A stretch of DNA of 64,000 nt from Bog-756 sp963699085 (GCA_963699085.1 CAVOTH010000005.1:277719-341718); one strand, 5' to 3'; counted from the stretch's first letter, positions 18,719 through 27,557 are shown. The notes: generated from the letters alone by a model not told the origin. Numbers and translations are program-made.

Positions 18719-19213
18719 TCAGAGGCCGCCCTCTGGCCGCCCCTCGTCCGGAAGCTGCTCAGCCAGGACCTCGACCATCAGGTACTGCAACTCCCCCAGG
18801 AACAGGAACAGTCCGTACTCGGCGGCCAGTGGGTCTTCAGGATCGGGGGCCTCCATGTCCTCGTGCACGTCGAGTCGGGTGCCCAGCACGAGGCGCAACG
18901 TCCCGATGGCATCGAGCCATGAGTTGAACTCCTCCTCGCTGAGCGTGTCGGCCTGGGCCGTGGCCACCAGAGCTTCCAGCGCCTGGGTGTGGTGATTGAC
19001 CAGAGCCGTGTCGACCAGGTCCCGGTACTCCTGCTCGGCTCCGGCGAGCTCCACCGCCGGGTAGGCCGGGGGGAACAGGCGGCGAACCATCGGGTCCCGG
19101 GCTGCGATCGCCTCAGGTAGTTGTCGGGCCAGGTCGGCGAGCACCACTCTGGCGTTCGGATCGAGGCGGATGACGTAGCGGCCGTCTCGTCGCCGTCGTA
19201 TCGGCGAACTCAT
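18719..19213 (-). CDS. DUF2017 family protein
   Basis: A 164-residue soluble, mostly helical acidic protein of the actinobacterial DUF2017 family, which usually follows clpS, as here. Visible family features are the RRDGRYVIRLDPNARVVLADLARQLPE start and the helical C-terminal part EYGLFLFLGELQYLMVEVLAEQL. Function is unknown; the constant pairing suggests a link to ClpS-directed proteolysis, which is inference. A 17-base tandem repeat fills the gap to clpS and ends only three bases before this ATG, so the repeat may affect translation. Confidence 0.85.
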   Translation of the reverse strand: MSSPIRRRRDGRYVIRLDPNARVVLADLARQLPEAIAARDPMVRRLFPPAYPAVELAGAEQEYRDLVDTALVNHHTQALEALVATAQADTLSEEEFNSWLDAIGTLRLVLGTRLDVHEDMEAPDPEDPLAAEYGLFLFLGELQYLMVEVLAEQLPDEGRPEGGL

Positions 19214-19216
19214 GAG

Positions 19217-19278
19217 GACTGCCCCATCACATCGACTGCCCCATCACATCGACTGCTCCATCACATCGACTGCTCCAT
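19217..19278. repeat. 17-base tandem repeat, 3.6 copies
   Basis: Units at 19217, 19234 and 19251 and a partial unit at 19268 share gactg(c/t)cccatcacatc with one variable base. The array spans the last codons and stop of clpS and runs to just before the DUF2017 start. On the minus strand each full unit carries an ATGTGATGG, so it repeats the end of clpS. Confidence 0.9.
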
Positions 19279-19659
19279 GGTGGCCCACAACCCGTGCTCG
19301 TGAAGACGGAAGACGTCGAGCTCGGCCCGCTCACGGGTACCCGAGGAGACCACGGCGCGACCCTTGTGGTGCACGTCCAGCATCAAGGCGGTGGCTTTGT
19401 CCTTGGAGTAGCCGAACAGCTTCTGGAGCACGAAGGTGACGTAGGACATGAGGTTGATCGGGTCGTTCCACACGATGACCAACCACGGCCTGTCGGTGGC
19501 GGCGTCCTCCCCGAGGATTGTCTCGAGATCGGCGAGGGGAACCGTCTCGGGTGGGACCACGCCGACGGCCGGTGGGTCCACGCCCCGGGATCGGGAGCCA
19601 CCGCCATACCGATCCCAATCGCGGGACCGGCGGAGACGCCGCCGCGGTCCTGCCCTCAT
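19261..19659 (-). CDS. clpS: ATP-dependent Clp protease adaptor ClpS
   Basis: Adaptor that hands N-degron substrates to the ClpAP/ClpCP protease. The core is clear: PWLVIVWNDPINLMSYVTFVLQKLFGYSKDKATALMLDVHHKGRAVVSSGTRERAELDVFRLHEHGLWATME. The WNDPINLM motif and the VHHKG segment form the substrate pocket. The product from 19659 has 132 residues with a basic, low-complexity N-terminus of about 50 residues; the real start may be further in. The last codons lie in the 17-base tandem repeat. It lies between ctaA (66 bases upstream) and DUF2017. Confidence 0.92.
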   Translation of the reverse strand: MRAGPRRRLRRSRDWDRYGGGSRSRGVDPPAVGVVPPETVPLADLETILGEDAATDRPWLVIVWNDPINLMSYVTFVLQKLFGYSKDKATALMLDVHHKGRAVVSSGTRERAELDVFRLHEHGLWATMEQSM

Positions 19660-19725
19660 GCGGGCTCACGGACCGGGGAGGGTGCGGCGGAGTCCGGCCG
19701 GGCAGGTGCCGAGATCCCCGACCCG

Positions 19726-20634
19726 TCACCGGCCCCGGCATCGTCGATGACCTGCTCGGGCGAGTGATCGGACAATCCGAAGTGGAACCAGAGTGCGGTC
19801 GATCCACACGACGGTGGCTCCGATCACGTGGACCCATACCAGTGCCGCCGGCAGTCGGGTCAGGTACTGCGTGTACCCGATGACCCCCTGGACGGCCATG
19901 GCCCCGATCAGGATCCGGCCGGACTCCTGCACCCGGGCGGGGGCGTCGGACCGCCAGAGTGTCCACAGGATCACCAGGAGCACGATGGCGGTGACCCATA
20001 CCGTCTCCGCATGGATACGGGACATGTCGGCGAGGTCGATATCGACCCGCTTGGCCCCCTTCCCGCCGGCGTGGGGGCCGGCCCCGGTGGTGGCGGTGCC
20101 GGCGATCAGGGCCAGGGTGAGCAGGACCAGGTAGGCCCGGGTGAGCCTCAGCACCCGGCCCGAGACGACGACGACTCCCCGGCCCGGCGCGTGGTCGGCC
20201 CGCAGGCAGAGCTCGACGCTCACCGTGAGCAGGGCGATGCCCACCATGAAGTGGGTCATGACCACATAGGCGTTGAGCTTCGAATAGACGACGAAGGCCC
20301 CGAGGACCGACTCGCCCAGGATTCCGAGGATCAGTCCTCCGGACAACCAGCGCAGGTCACGGCGGGCCGGACGCCGGGCGAACGAGGCGATGTAGGTGAC
20401 CGCACAGGTCACCACCAGGGCGAATACCACCACCCGGTTGCCGAATTCGATGACCGGGTGGAGGGAGGCGGCCGGCGTCAGCCGACTGTGGGTGCAGGTG
20501 GGCCAGTCGGGACAGCCGAGGCCGGAGTCGGACAGGCGGACAGCTGCGCCGGTGGCCACATTGAGCACGATCGTCGCCGCGGAGATCCGACAGAGGAGGA
20601 GAAATCCACGAGGGCTGATGCGAAAGGACGGCAC
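19726..20634 (-). CDS. ctaA: Heme A synthase (COX15/CtaA family)
   Basis: Integral membrane enzyme that oxidises heme O to heme A for aa3-type oxidases. The 302-residue product has about eight hydrophobic segments. Typical motifs include TGAAVRLSDSGLGCPDWPTCTHSRLTP near residues 28-53, H-containing SLHPVIEFGNRVV, and the second-half repeats TGAGPHAGGK and MSRIHAETVWV. Conserved histidines that carry heme are present (His in HPVIE, HFMVG, RIHAE and WVHVIG). The start is GTG with a TACCAT box nine bases upstream. It is divergent from ctaB, the preceding enzyme of the pathway, 110 bases away. Confidence 0.94.
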   Translation of the reverse strand: MPSFRISPRGFLLLCRISAATIVLNVATGAAVRLSDSGLGCPDWPTCTHSRLTPAASLHPVIEFGNRVVVFALVVTCAVTYIASFARRPARRDLRWLSGGLILGILGESVLGAFVVYSKLNAYVVMTHFMVGIALLTVSVELCLRADHAPGRGVVVVSGRVLRLTRAYLVLLTLALIAGTATTGAGPHAGGKGAKRVDIDLADMSRIHAETVWVTAIVLLVILWTLWRSDAPARVQESGRILIGAMAVQGVIGYTQYLTRLPAALVWVHVIGATVVWIDRTLVPLRIVRSLARAGHRRCRGR

Positions 20635-20730
20635 GGTCCTCAGATGGTATCGGCCGGCTGCGGCTACAGCCTGCCCGGGCCGACCGATCCGGGCCCCCGT
20701 CGCAGACGGGAAGGCTGCCTGGGTAACGGG

Positions 20731-20736
20731 TAGAGT
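20731..20736 (+). promoter_or_regulatory. TAGAGT -10 box of ctaB
   Basis: TAGAGT ends eight bases before the ctaB ATG, so the transcript would begin next to or at the start codon. No ribosome-binding site is visible in between. Confidence 0.5.
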
Positions 20737-20744
20737 TCACAGCG

Positions 20745-21650
20745 ATGTCGATACCTTCGGTGGCGTTACCCAGCCGGCTGTCCCTGGCTTCGCGCGTCGG
20801 CGCCTACGTGGCACTCACCAAGCCGCGCATCATCGAACTGCTGCTCATCACCACCCTGCCGACCATGATCCTGGCCAAGGGTGGGCTGCCCGACGTGTGG
20901 CTCATGATCGCCACCCTGCTCGGTGGGTCCTTGGCTGCCGGTGGCGCCAACGCCATCAACATGTATGTCGACCGGGATATCGACAAACTGATGCACCGCA
21001 CCCAGAAGCGGCCACTGGTCACCGGTGTGATCGCCCCCCAGAACGCCCTGATATTCGCCGTCACCCTCGAGGTGGTGGCGTTCGTCGAGCTGTGGGCGTG
21101 GGTGAACCTGCTCTCGGCCGTGCTCGCCGTGTCGGCGACGCTGTTCTACGTATTCGTCTACACGCTGTGGCTGAAGCGGACCAGCAAGCAGAACATCGTG
21201 ATCGGCGGCGCCGCCGGCGCCATGCCGGTGCTGGTCGGGTGGGCGGCGGTCACCGACTCGCTGGCCTGGGCGCCGATCATCCTGTTCGCCGTCATCTTCA
21301 CGTGGACCCCGCCCCACTTCTGGGCCCTGGCATTCAAGTACAAGGACGACTACGAGGCGGCCAACGTGCCGATGATGCCGGTGGTGGCCAGTTTCCGGCG
21401 GACCGCTATGGAGATCCTGGCCTACACCATCGTCATGGTGGGCTTCACCTTCCTCCTCGCCCCCGTCGCCCACCTCGGTCTCCTCTACCTGGTGGCGGCC
21501 GGCCTCCTCGGTGCCGGATTCATCGCCATGGCCATCCGACTGTGGGTGAGGGCGACGCCCAAGGCATCCATGCAGCTGTTCAGCTACTCGATCACGTACC
21601 TGACCCTGTTGTTCGTGGCGATGGCGGTCGACGTCTTCGTCACCCATTGA
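20745..21650 (+). CDS. ctaB: Protoheme IX farnesyltransferase (heme O synthase)
   Basis: UbiA-type prenyltransferase that adds farnesyl to heme B to give heme O. The 301-residue product has about nine hydrophobic segments. The first Asp-rich motif, NAINMYVDRDIDKLMHRTQKRPL (near residues 69-91), and the second loop, YTLWLKRTSKQN plus GAAGAMPVLVGW, are typical of the family. Together with ctaA it makes heme A. It is followed directly by a TlpA-like thioredoxin gene, whose GTG is two bases after the stop. Confidence 0.95.
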   Translation: MSIPSVALPSRLSLASRVGAYVALTKPRIIELLLITTLPTMILAKGGLPDVWLMIATLLGGSLAAGGANAINMYVDRDIDKLMHRTQKRPLVTGVIAPQNALIFAVTLEVVAFVELWAWVNLLSAVLAVSATLFYVFVYTLWLKRTSKQNIVIGGAAGAMPVLVGWAAVTDSLAWAPIILFAVIFTWTPPHFWALAFKYKDDYEAANVPMMPVVASFRRTAMEILAYTIVMVGFTFLLAPVAHLGLLYLVAAGLLGAGFIAMAIRLWVRATPKASMQLFSYSITYLTLLFVAMAVDVFVTH

Positions 21651-21652
21651 CC

Positions 21653-22300
21653 GTGCCGCCGGAGCCGACTCCTGAGGAATGGGATGTTGAGGTCCCCGGG
21701 GAGACCGGCCACTCTGCGCACGCCGGCCCGCGGCTGAGACGGGAGAACCGATTGCGGAGGATCCTGATCAGTGGGGTCCTGGCCGGGATCCTCGCCGTGG
21801 CACTGTTCGTCGGCCTGGGCACGACCTCGAGCACCGGGTCCGGCACCGGAGGTGTGGTCCCCATCGGATCGGTGGCACCGAACTTCGTGTTGGCGTCGGT
21901 GGTCGGCGGTCCGCCGGTCGAACTCGACGCGCTCGGAGTGAAGCGCCATCACCCCGTTGTCCTCAACTTCTTCGCGTCGTGGTGCATACCGTGCCAGAAA
22001 GAGACCCCCTTGTTGGCTGCGACGGCACGGGCGGAGCAGGCCAAGGGATCGGTGGTCCAGTTCATCGGCGTGGACGGGGAACTGCCCTCCAACGCCATCC
22101 CGTTCATCCACAACTCGGGCATCACCTATCCGGTGGGCCAGGACTCGAGTCTGCAGGTCACCTCCAGCGTCTACGGGATCGACGGCGATCCCCAGACCTT
22201 CTTCATCAACGAGTCCGGGGTCGTGGTCGGGCACCATCTCGGCGCTCTGGACAAGGCCCAACTCGACAGCTGGATCCACCGGCTCGCGGGCGGGGACTGA
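21653..22300 (+). CDS. Membrane-anchored TlpA/ResA-like thiol-disulfide oxidoreductase
   Basis: A 215-residue protein with a cytoplasmic tail of about 35 residues, one membrane helix (ISGVLAGILAVALFVGLG) and an extracytoplasmic thioredoxin fold. The active site is FFASWCIPCQKE and the cis-Pro segment GIDGDPQTFFINESG. Such proteins reduce disulfides on apocytochromes or the CuA site of oxidase subunit II. The position behind ctaB supports a role in cytochrome oxidase assembly (inference). The start is taken as GTG two bases after the ctaB stop; a TTG at 21647 overlapping that stop is an alternative. Confidence 0.88.
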   Translation: MPPEPTPEEWDVEVPGETGHSAHAGPRLRRENRLRRILISGVLAGILAVALFVGLGTTSSTGSGTGGVVPIGSVAPNFVLASVVGGPPVELDALGVKRHHPVVLNFFASWCIPCQKETPLLAATARAEQAKGSVVQFIGVDGELPSNAIPFIHNSGITYPVGQDSSLQVTSSVYGIDGDPQTFFINESGVVVGHHLGALDKAQLDSWIHRLAGGD

Positions 22301-22328
22301 AGCCCGACTCGCCGGCCACGACGGTGGC

Positions 22329-23069
22329 CTATTCCCAGTGGAATGTGAGTCCGGCTACGACCGGGGCGCCCACGGCCCACACCGTCAGGACCAGCCAGTC
22401 ACGGGCGGTAACCGGGGCGCCGTGTCCGAGGGAGCCGTGCAGGGCCTGGGACAGTGCCGCAGCCGGGAGCAACCTCGAAAGGTCGGCCAGCCAATTGGGC
22501 AGCTTGGACAGAGGGATCAGCATCCCGCCCAGCAGGAGCAGAACCACGAAGAGCGAGTTGACCACGGCGAGGTTCACCAGAGGCTTGAGGTTGCCGGCCA
22601 ACGCCAGTCCGATGCCACCGAAGGCGACCGTGCCCAGCACCATGGCGAGCAACGCCTCACCGACCAGGGCCCCGGCCCCGCCCCTGCCTCCGGGATTCCA
22701 GCCCATCAGGTAGCCGACCCCGATCAGAACGGCAGCCTGGAGGAGCTCGACCCCCAGCACGGCCACGATCTTGGCGGCCAGCAGTCGGGGTCGTCCCAAA
22801 GGGGTCGAGCCCAGGCGTTTGAGTACGCCGTAGCCACGCTCGAACCCGGTGCCGATCGACAGGGCGGTCATCGACGTCGACATGACGGCCAGGGCCAGGA
22901 TGCCGGGGACGAGGAAGTCCACCGGATGTTTGGTGCCGGTGGGCAGCACGTGTACCGAGCTGAAGAACAACAGGAAGATCACCGGGATCCCGAGTGTCAG
23001 GAACAAGGTCTCCCCGTTGGTGAACATCATGGTCACCTCGGCCCGCAACTGAGCGGAGAGCGGCCGCAT
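22329..23069 (-). CDS. ABC-2 type transporter permease
   Basis: A 246-residue membrane protein with about six hydrophobic segments in the ABC-2 layout: an N-terminal cytoplasmic helix, FLTLGIPVIFLLFF, LVPGILALAVMSTSMTALSIG, the coupling stretch ERGYGVLKRLGSTPLGR, and C-terminal helices. It overlaps the stop of the upstream ATPase gene by one base (TGATG), so the two form one exporter. Substrate is unknown; exporters of this type next to ctaA/ctaB are frequent in actinobacteria. Confidence 0.9.
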   Translation of the reverse strand: MRPLSAQLRAEVTMMFTNGETLFLTLGIPVIFLLFFSSVHVLPTGTKHPVDFLVPGILALAVMSTSMTALSIGTGFERGYGVLKRLGSTPLGRPRLLAAKIVAVLGVELLQAAVLIGVGYLMGWNPGGRGGAGALVGEALLAMVLGTVAFGGIGLALAGNLKPLVNLAVVNSLFVVLLLLGGMLIPLSKLPNWLADLSRLLPAAALSQALHGSLGHGAPVTARDWLVLTVWAVGAPVVAGLTFHWE

Positions 23070-24106
23070 CAGCGCCGCCCGCGGCGGTTGCTCCGGCGTC
23101 GACCGTCCGGTGCCCCGTCTTCGGGTGCCGGCTCATCGGTGGCCCGGGCTCCCGTGATCGACAGGTAGGCCTCCTCGAGGGACTGTCCCGTCCGCAGGTC
23201 GACCAGTGACAGGCCGCGCCCGGCCAACCAGGCGGCCAACGCCGCCACCACGGCCGGGGTCTCGCTGCCCGCCGGCGGACCCAGGCGGTAGGCGCCGGGA
23301 TGCTCTTCCTCGACGAGCGCCCCCGCGCCGATGGCCGCGGCCAGTGCCGCGGTGTCGATTCCCGGGTCGGTGGAGAAGCGGATCGACCCGTCGGCGCTCC
23401 CCGCGGCCAGTTCGGCCGGCGTCCCTTCGGCCAGCAGGCGTCCCCGGTCCATGATGACCACCCGGTCGGCCACCCGCTCGGCCTCGGCCAGCTCATGGGT
23501 GGTAAGGAGGACGCACAGGCCCCTGTCGCGCTGGGCGGCGATGAGCTCGCGGACCACGATCCGGCCTTCGGGGTCGACTCCGGCGGTGGGTTCGTCCAGG
23601 AAGAGCACCTCGGGCCGGCCCACCAGGGCCAGAGCCAACGAGAGGCGCTGCTGCTCACCCCCGGAGAGTCGACGCCACGGGGTGCGCCGAGCGGAGCCCA
23701 GCCCGACCTGGTCGAGCAGCGCGTCAGGGTCGTCGGGGTCGTCGTAGTACGCGGCGAACAGGTGGAGGACCTGGGCCGGACCGAGCATCGGGTAGACGCC
23801 CCCTTTCTGGAGCATCACCCCGATTCGGGGCACCAGGGCGGCATGGTTTCGAGCGGGATCGAGGCCGAGTACCCGAACCGTGCCGGCCGCTATCGACCGG
23901 TAGCCCTCGAGGGCTTCGACCGTGCTCGTCTTGCCGGCCCCGTTGGGCCCGAGGAGCGCCACCACCTCGCCGCGGTGGGCGGCGAATGACAAGTGGTCTA
24001 CCGCAAGGGTGTCGCCGTAGCGGATGACGATCCCGTCGCACTCGACAGCGGGGACCGGCTCTCCTGGCGCGGCGCGGTGGACGGAAGGTGTGTCGGCGTG
24101 GTCCAC
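23069..24106 (-). CDS. ABC transporter ATP-binding protein
   Basis: A 345-residue ATPase with Walker A GPNGAGKTS near residues 53-61, the signature LSGGEQQR near 148 and Walker B VLFLDEPTAG near 168, followed by the H-loop TTHEL. A C-terminal extension of about 100 residues after position 240 resembles the regulatory tails of drug and lipid exporter ATPases and ends in an Arg-rich stretch. It starts with GTG, preceded by TAGCGT eight bases upstream, and is divergent from serS with overlapping -10 boxes. It is coupled to the permease. Confidence 0.92.
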   Translation of the reverse strand: MDHADTPSVHRAAPGEPVPAVECDGIVIRYGDTLAVDHLSFAAHRGEVVALLGPNGAGKTSTVEALEGYRSIAAGTVRVLGLDPARNHAALVPRIGVMLQKGGVYPMLGPAQVLHLFAAYYDDPDDPDALLDQVGLGSARRTPWRRLSGGEQQRLSLALALVGRPEVLFLDEPTAGVDPEGRIVVRELIAAQRDRGLCVLLTTHELAEAERVADRVVIMDRGRLLAEGTPAELAAGSADGSIRFSTDPGIDTAALAAAIGAGALVEEEHPGAYRLGPPAGSETPAVVAALAAWLAGRGLSLVDLRTGQSLEEAYLSITGARATDEPAPEDGAPDGRRRSNRRGRR

Positions 24107-24114
24107 GGGTCGTC

Positions 24115-24124
24115 ACGCTACCGT
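24115..24124. promoter_or_regulatory. Overlapping divergent -10 boxes between ABC exporter and serS
   Basis: Plus-strand TACCGT (24119-24124) lies nine bases before the serS ATG; minus-strand TAGCGT (24120-24115) lies eight bases before the ABC ATPase GTG. The hexamers share two bases, and only 27 bases separate the two start codons. Polymerase could occupy one direction at a time, and both mRNAs would be leaderless or nearly so. Confidence 0.55.
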
Positions 24125-24133
24125 TGTGCCGAC

Positions 24134-25423
24134 ATGATCGACATCCGACTGATCCGAGACGACATCGACGCGGTCAAGGCCGCCCTGGCCCGCAGGGGGG
24201 TCGACCCCGTCGATGTCGAACGACTGGCCACTCTCGACCTGGCCGCTCGAGCGGCCATCGGTGCGCGTGACGAGGTGCGGGGCAGCGTCAAGTCACTGTC
24301 CAAGCAGGTGGGTGAGGCCCGTCGCGCCGGCGACACCGCGGCAGCCGAGCGACTGGCCGACGAGAGCAGGGCGGCAGGGGACCGGGAGCGCGAGCTCAAC
24401 ACCATCGCCGAGTCCGCCCAGGATGAGGTCCGCCAGGCCTTGCTCTACCTGCCCAACCTCCCGAGCCCTGATGCGCCCGACGGCACCGGCGAAGCCGACA
24501 ACGTGGTGGTGCGGACATGGCCCGAAACGGAACCGACCTACACCGGAGCCCAACGTGTGCCCCACTGGGAGATCGGCACTGACCTCGGCCTGCTCGACAT
24601 GGAGCGCGGGGCCAAACTCTCCGGCTCGATGTTCCCGCTCTATCGGGGTTTCGGAGCCCGCTTGCTCCGGGCCCTGAGCTCGTTCGCCCTCGACAGCCAC
24701 TCCGACGAATTCGAGGAGGTTCGGCCGCCCACCCTGGTGCTGACCGCGACAATGGTCTCGACCGGTCATCTGCCGAAGTTCGAGGAGGAGGCGTATCACC
24801 TCGAGCGGGACGATCTGTGGGCGATCCCGACAGCAGAGGTTCCGCTGACCTCGATGTGGCGGGGCGACGTGTTGGAGGAGTCCGACCTACCACTCAAACT
24901 CACCGCCGGCACCTCCTGCTACCGCCGGGAGGCGGGAGCGGCAGGACGTGACACCCGGGGCCTCCTGCGGGTCCATGAGTTCGAGAAGGTCGAACTGTTC
25001 GCTTATGCCACACCCGAGCAGGCTCCCGACCTACTGGCGTCGATGGTGGCCCGGGCCGAGGCGCTGTTGCAACAGCTCGGCCTCCGGTACCGGGTGCTCG
25101 ACCTCTGCACCGCCGATATCGGCAACTCGGCAGCCCGGACGTTCGACCTCGAGGTCTACTCACCCGGCGTCGACCAGTGGCTCGAGGTCTCCTCGGTCAG
25201 TTGGTGCACCGACTACCAGGCCCGCCGGGCCAACATCCGGTACCGACCCACCGGTGGTGGCGGACCGGTCTTCGTGCACACGCTCAACGGTTCAGCTCTG
25301 GCCTGGGCCAGGATCTGGGCGGCCATCGTAGAGACCGGTCGGAGGGCTGACGGGTCGGTGGTCCTGCCCGAAGTGCTGGCCCCCTACCTGCGGGGCGAGA
25401 CCGTCATTCCGGCCGCCGACTGA
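24134..25423 (+). CDS. serS: Serine--tRNA ligase
   Basis: Charges tRNA-Ser (and tRNA-Sec where present). The 429-residue class II synthetase has the N-terminal coiled-coil arm (about residues 30-100, rich in Arg/Glu/Ala) for the tRNA long arm. The catalytic core shows motif 2 AGTSCYRREAGAAGRDTRGLLRVHEFEKVE near 257-280 and motif 3 NGSALAWAR near 385. The motif-2-to-3 segment reads VSSVSWCTDYQARR, slightly different from the common SSCSNFxDYQARR. The ATG at 24134 is leaderless-like. It is convergent with the response regulator gene, 18 bases apart. Confidence 0.96.
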   Translation: MIDIRLIRDDIDAVKAALARRGVDPVDVERLATLDLAARAAIGARDEVRGSVKSLSKQVGEARRAGDTAAAERLADESRAAGDRERELNTIAESAQDEVRQALLYLPNLPSPDAPDGTGEADNVVVRTWPETEPTYTGAQRVPHWEIGTDLGLLDMERGAKLSGSMFPLYRGFGARLLRALSSFALDSHSDEFEEVRPPTLVLTATMVSTGHLPKFEEEAYHLERDDLWAIPTAEVPLTSMWRGDVLEESDLPLKLTAGTSCYRREAGAAGRDTRGLLRVHEFEKVELFAYATPEQAPDLLASMVARAEALLQQLGLRYRVLDLCTADIGNSAARTFDLEVYSPGVDQWLEVSSVSWCTDYQARRANIRYRPTGGGGPVFVHTLNGSALAWARIWAAIVETGRRADGSVVLPEVLAPYLRGETVIPAAD

Positions 25424-25441
25424 ACGACGGGGTCTGACTCC

Positions 25442-26263
25442 TCAGTCGCGCTTGGCGTCGAAGCGGTACCCGACACCACGGATGGTGGTGATCAATTTTG
25501 GGGAGGACGGGTCCTCCTCGATGTGGGTTCGAAGCCGCTTGATGTGGACGTCCAACGTCTTGGTATCGCCGAAGTAGTCGGACCCCCAGATGCGATCGAT
25601 CAGGACGTCGCGTGTCAGCAACCGGCCGGCGTTCTCCATCAACAGCGACAGGAGTTCGAACTCCTTGCGGCGGAGGTGGACCTCGTCCCCCCGGATGAAG
25701 ACCAGGTGACGGTCGACGTCGACCTGGATACCGCCGGCCTCGAGCACCGAGCCGGCTTCGGGACGTCGCTCGCTCGGGCGGCGCCGAGCGACAACCTCTC
25801 CGTTGGCGGTGGCATCCACCGTGCCGTCCGGCTCGGTGCCTTCCCCGTCACCGTCCGCCGGGGTGCGTCGAAGGACGGCGCGCATCCGTGCCACCAGCTC
25901 CCGTAGCCGATAGGGCTTGGTCACGTAGTCGTCGGCCCCGACCTCGAGCCCGACCACGGTGTCTATCTCGGTGCCCTTGGCTGTCACCATGATGATCGGC
26001 ACACTGGAGTGGGCCCGGATCGAACGGCACACGTCGATGCCGGACAGCCGGGGCAGCATGACATCGAGCAGCACCAGATCAGGCTCGACTTCGGCGAACA
26101 GTCGTAACGCCTCGGTACCGTCGGTCGCCACGGTGACGTCGAACCCCTCTCGGGCCAGACCGATCACCAGCGCATCGATGAACGACTCGTCGTCCTCGGC
26201 CAGCAGCACCCGGATCTGGGTCGGGACCTCGACCGGCGCCTTGTTGCTCTCGCCCTTGCTCAC
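25442..26263 (-). CDS. OmpR/PhoB-type response regulator (RegX3/PhoP-like)
   Basis: A 273-residue two-component regulator. The receiver domain has acidic residues EDDE at 23-26, phospho-acceptor Asp67 in LVLLDVMLP and Lys in VTKPYR. After an unusually long charged linker (about residues 130-175) comes the winged-helix DNA-binding domain ending DTKTLDVHIKRLRTHIEEDPSSPKLITTIRGVGYRF. GTG at 26263 is chosen since it trims a long spurious extension. The kinase gene lies 55 bases upstream on the same strand. The pairing resembles senX3-regX3, the phosphate-starvation system of mycobacteria; phosphate sensing here is inference. Confidence 0.92.
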   Translation of the reverse strand: MSKGESNKAPVEVPTQIRVLLAEDDESFIDALVIGLAREGFDVTVATDGTEALRLFAEVEPDLVLLDVMLPRLSGIDVCRSIRAHSSVPIIMVTAKGTEIDTVVGLEVGADDYVTKPYRLRELVARMRAVLRRTPADGDGEGTEPDGTVDATANGEVVARRRPSERRPEAGSVLEAGGIQVDVDRHLVFIRGDEVHLRRKEFELLSLLMENAGRLLTRDVLIDRIWGSDYFGDTKTLDVHIKRLRTHIEEDPSSPKLITTIRGVGYRFDAKRD

Positions 26264-26318
26264 GCCGTCACTCTTACCCACTATCGGAGCAACGGCCACT
26301 CGTGCCGGCTCGTCGTCG

Positions 26319-27557
26319 TCACGCGGTGTACTCGGGCGGGTTGGGGAGGACGAGGGTGAAGGTGGAGCCCACCCCTTCCCGGGAGTCGACCTCCACCCGG
26401 CCCTGGTGGTTGCTGGCCACGTGGCGGACGATGGACAGACCGAGGCCGGTGCCACCGGTTGAGCGGCTGCGACCGTGGTCGACCCGATAGAACCGCTCGA
26501 AGATGCGCTCGAGGTCGCGGGTGGGGATCCCCACGCCGGTGTCGGACACCGAGAGCCGGATCTCACCGTCGGCCTGATTGCCGGACACCTTGACGACGGC
26601 ATCCTCATAGGAGAACGTCACGGCGTTCTCGAGCAGGCTGTGCATGGCCGAGACGAGCTGGCGACGGTCGCCGACCACATGGACCGGCGGGTCGGGCTCG
26701 TCCAGCTCGATGATGATCCTGCGCTGCTCGGCCGCACTACGCACCCGCTCGACCGCCTCGGCCATCACCAGGTTGATGTAGATCGGTTCGCGGGGCGGGG
26801 TCTCCTCGGACTCGATGCGGCTGAGGTCGAGGAGGTCGTCGATGATCCGGCTGACCCGGAAGGCCTCGGCATGGATGCGCGAGGCGAGCCGCTGGGCGAC
26901 CTCGGGGTCGGGTTCGACGGTGAGGGTCTCGGCCAGAAGGCCCAGGGCGCCGATCGGGGTCTTCAACTCGTGGCTCACATTGGCCACGAAGTCGCGACGG
27001 ATCTCCTCGAGCCGGCGCCGCTCGGACACGTCTTCGATGATGGCGATGACGCCGAGGGGGCGGCGACCGTCGTCGATCAGCCGGGTGCGCACGGCCAGGG
27101 TCTGGCGGGGCGGGCCGTAGAGGTCCAGTGTCCGCTCGGCCGAGCCCTCCTGCCAGGCGTTCTCGAGCAGCTCGGTGACCGCCTGGGCGGCCAGGGCGTC
27201 ACCGTGCCGGTTGTTCATAAGGGCCACGGCCCGGGCGTTGCGGAAGGCAACCTCGCCGTTTTCGTCGCAGACGATCACGCCCTGGGTGAGCGTGTCGAGA
27301 GCCCGGCGAAGGCGGATGGCGTCCGAACTGGCCTCGGTCACCGCTTCGGCGGCGTCGCCGGCCACCTTTTCGAGGTGGCTGAGGACCGGTTCCATGCCGG
27401 CGTCGTCGGGCGCCACCACTCCCAGGCGGTTGGACAGGGCCGTCAGCCGTTGTTGCAGGCTGCGGCGCCCCGCACGGCGCCCGACCTGGTTGGCGATGAT
27501 GACAGCGATCACGGCCACCACCCCCAGGACGATGTACCCGATCACGTAGGCCTTCAC
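26319..27557 (-). CDS. Sensor histidine kinase (SenX3/PhoR-like)
   Basis: A 412-residue membrane kinase. One N-terminal membrane helix (AYVIGYIVLGVVAVIAVIIANQ) is followed by a coiled segment and a PAS-like domain (GVIVCDENGEVAFRNARAVALMNN). The HisKA phospho-acceptor is in ANVSHELKTPIGAL (His196), and the HATPase domain has SLLENAVTF (N box), DTGVGIP and GGTGLGLSIV. It lacks a sizeable extracellular domain, like SenX3. The start is GTG at 27557, removing 35 residues from the open frame. It is in an operon with the downstream response regulator and divergent from the secretion cluster. Confidence 0.92.
   Translation of the reverse strand: MKAYVIGYIVLGVVAVIAVIIANQVGRRAGRRSLQQRLTALSNRLGVVAPDDAGMEPVLSHLEKVAGDAAEAVTEASSDAIRLRRALDTLTQGVIVCDENGEVAFRNARAVALMNNRHGDALAAQAVTELLENAWQEGSAERTLDLYGPPRQTLAVRTRLIDDGRRPLGVIAIIEDVSERRRLEEIRRDFVANVSHELKTPIGALGLLAETLTVEPDPEVAQRLASRIHAEAFRVSRIIDDLLDLSRIESEETPPREPIYINLVMAEAVERVRSAAEQRRIIIELDEPDPPVHVVGDRRQLVSAMHSLLENAVTFSYEDAVVKVSGNQADGEIRLSVSDTGVGIPTRDLERIFERFYRVDHGRSRSTGGTGLGLSIVRHVASNHQGRVEVDSREGVGSTFTLVLPNPPEYTA

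Noticed and set aside
19217..19278. CRISPR-like reading of the 17-base array
   Set aside because: There are no spacers; units are directly adjacent.
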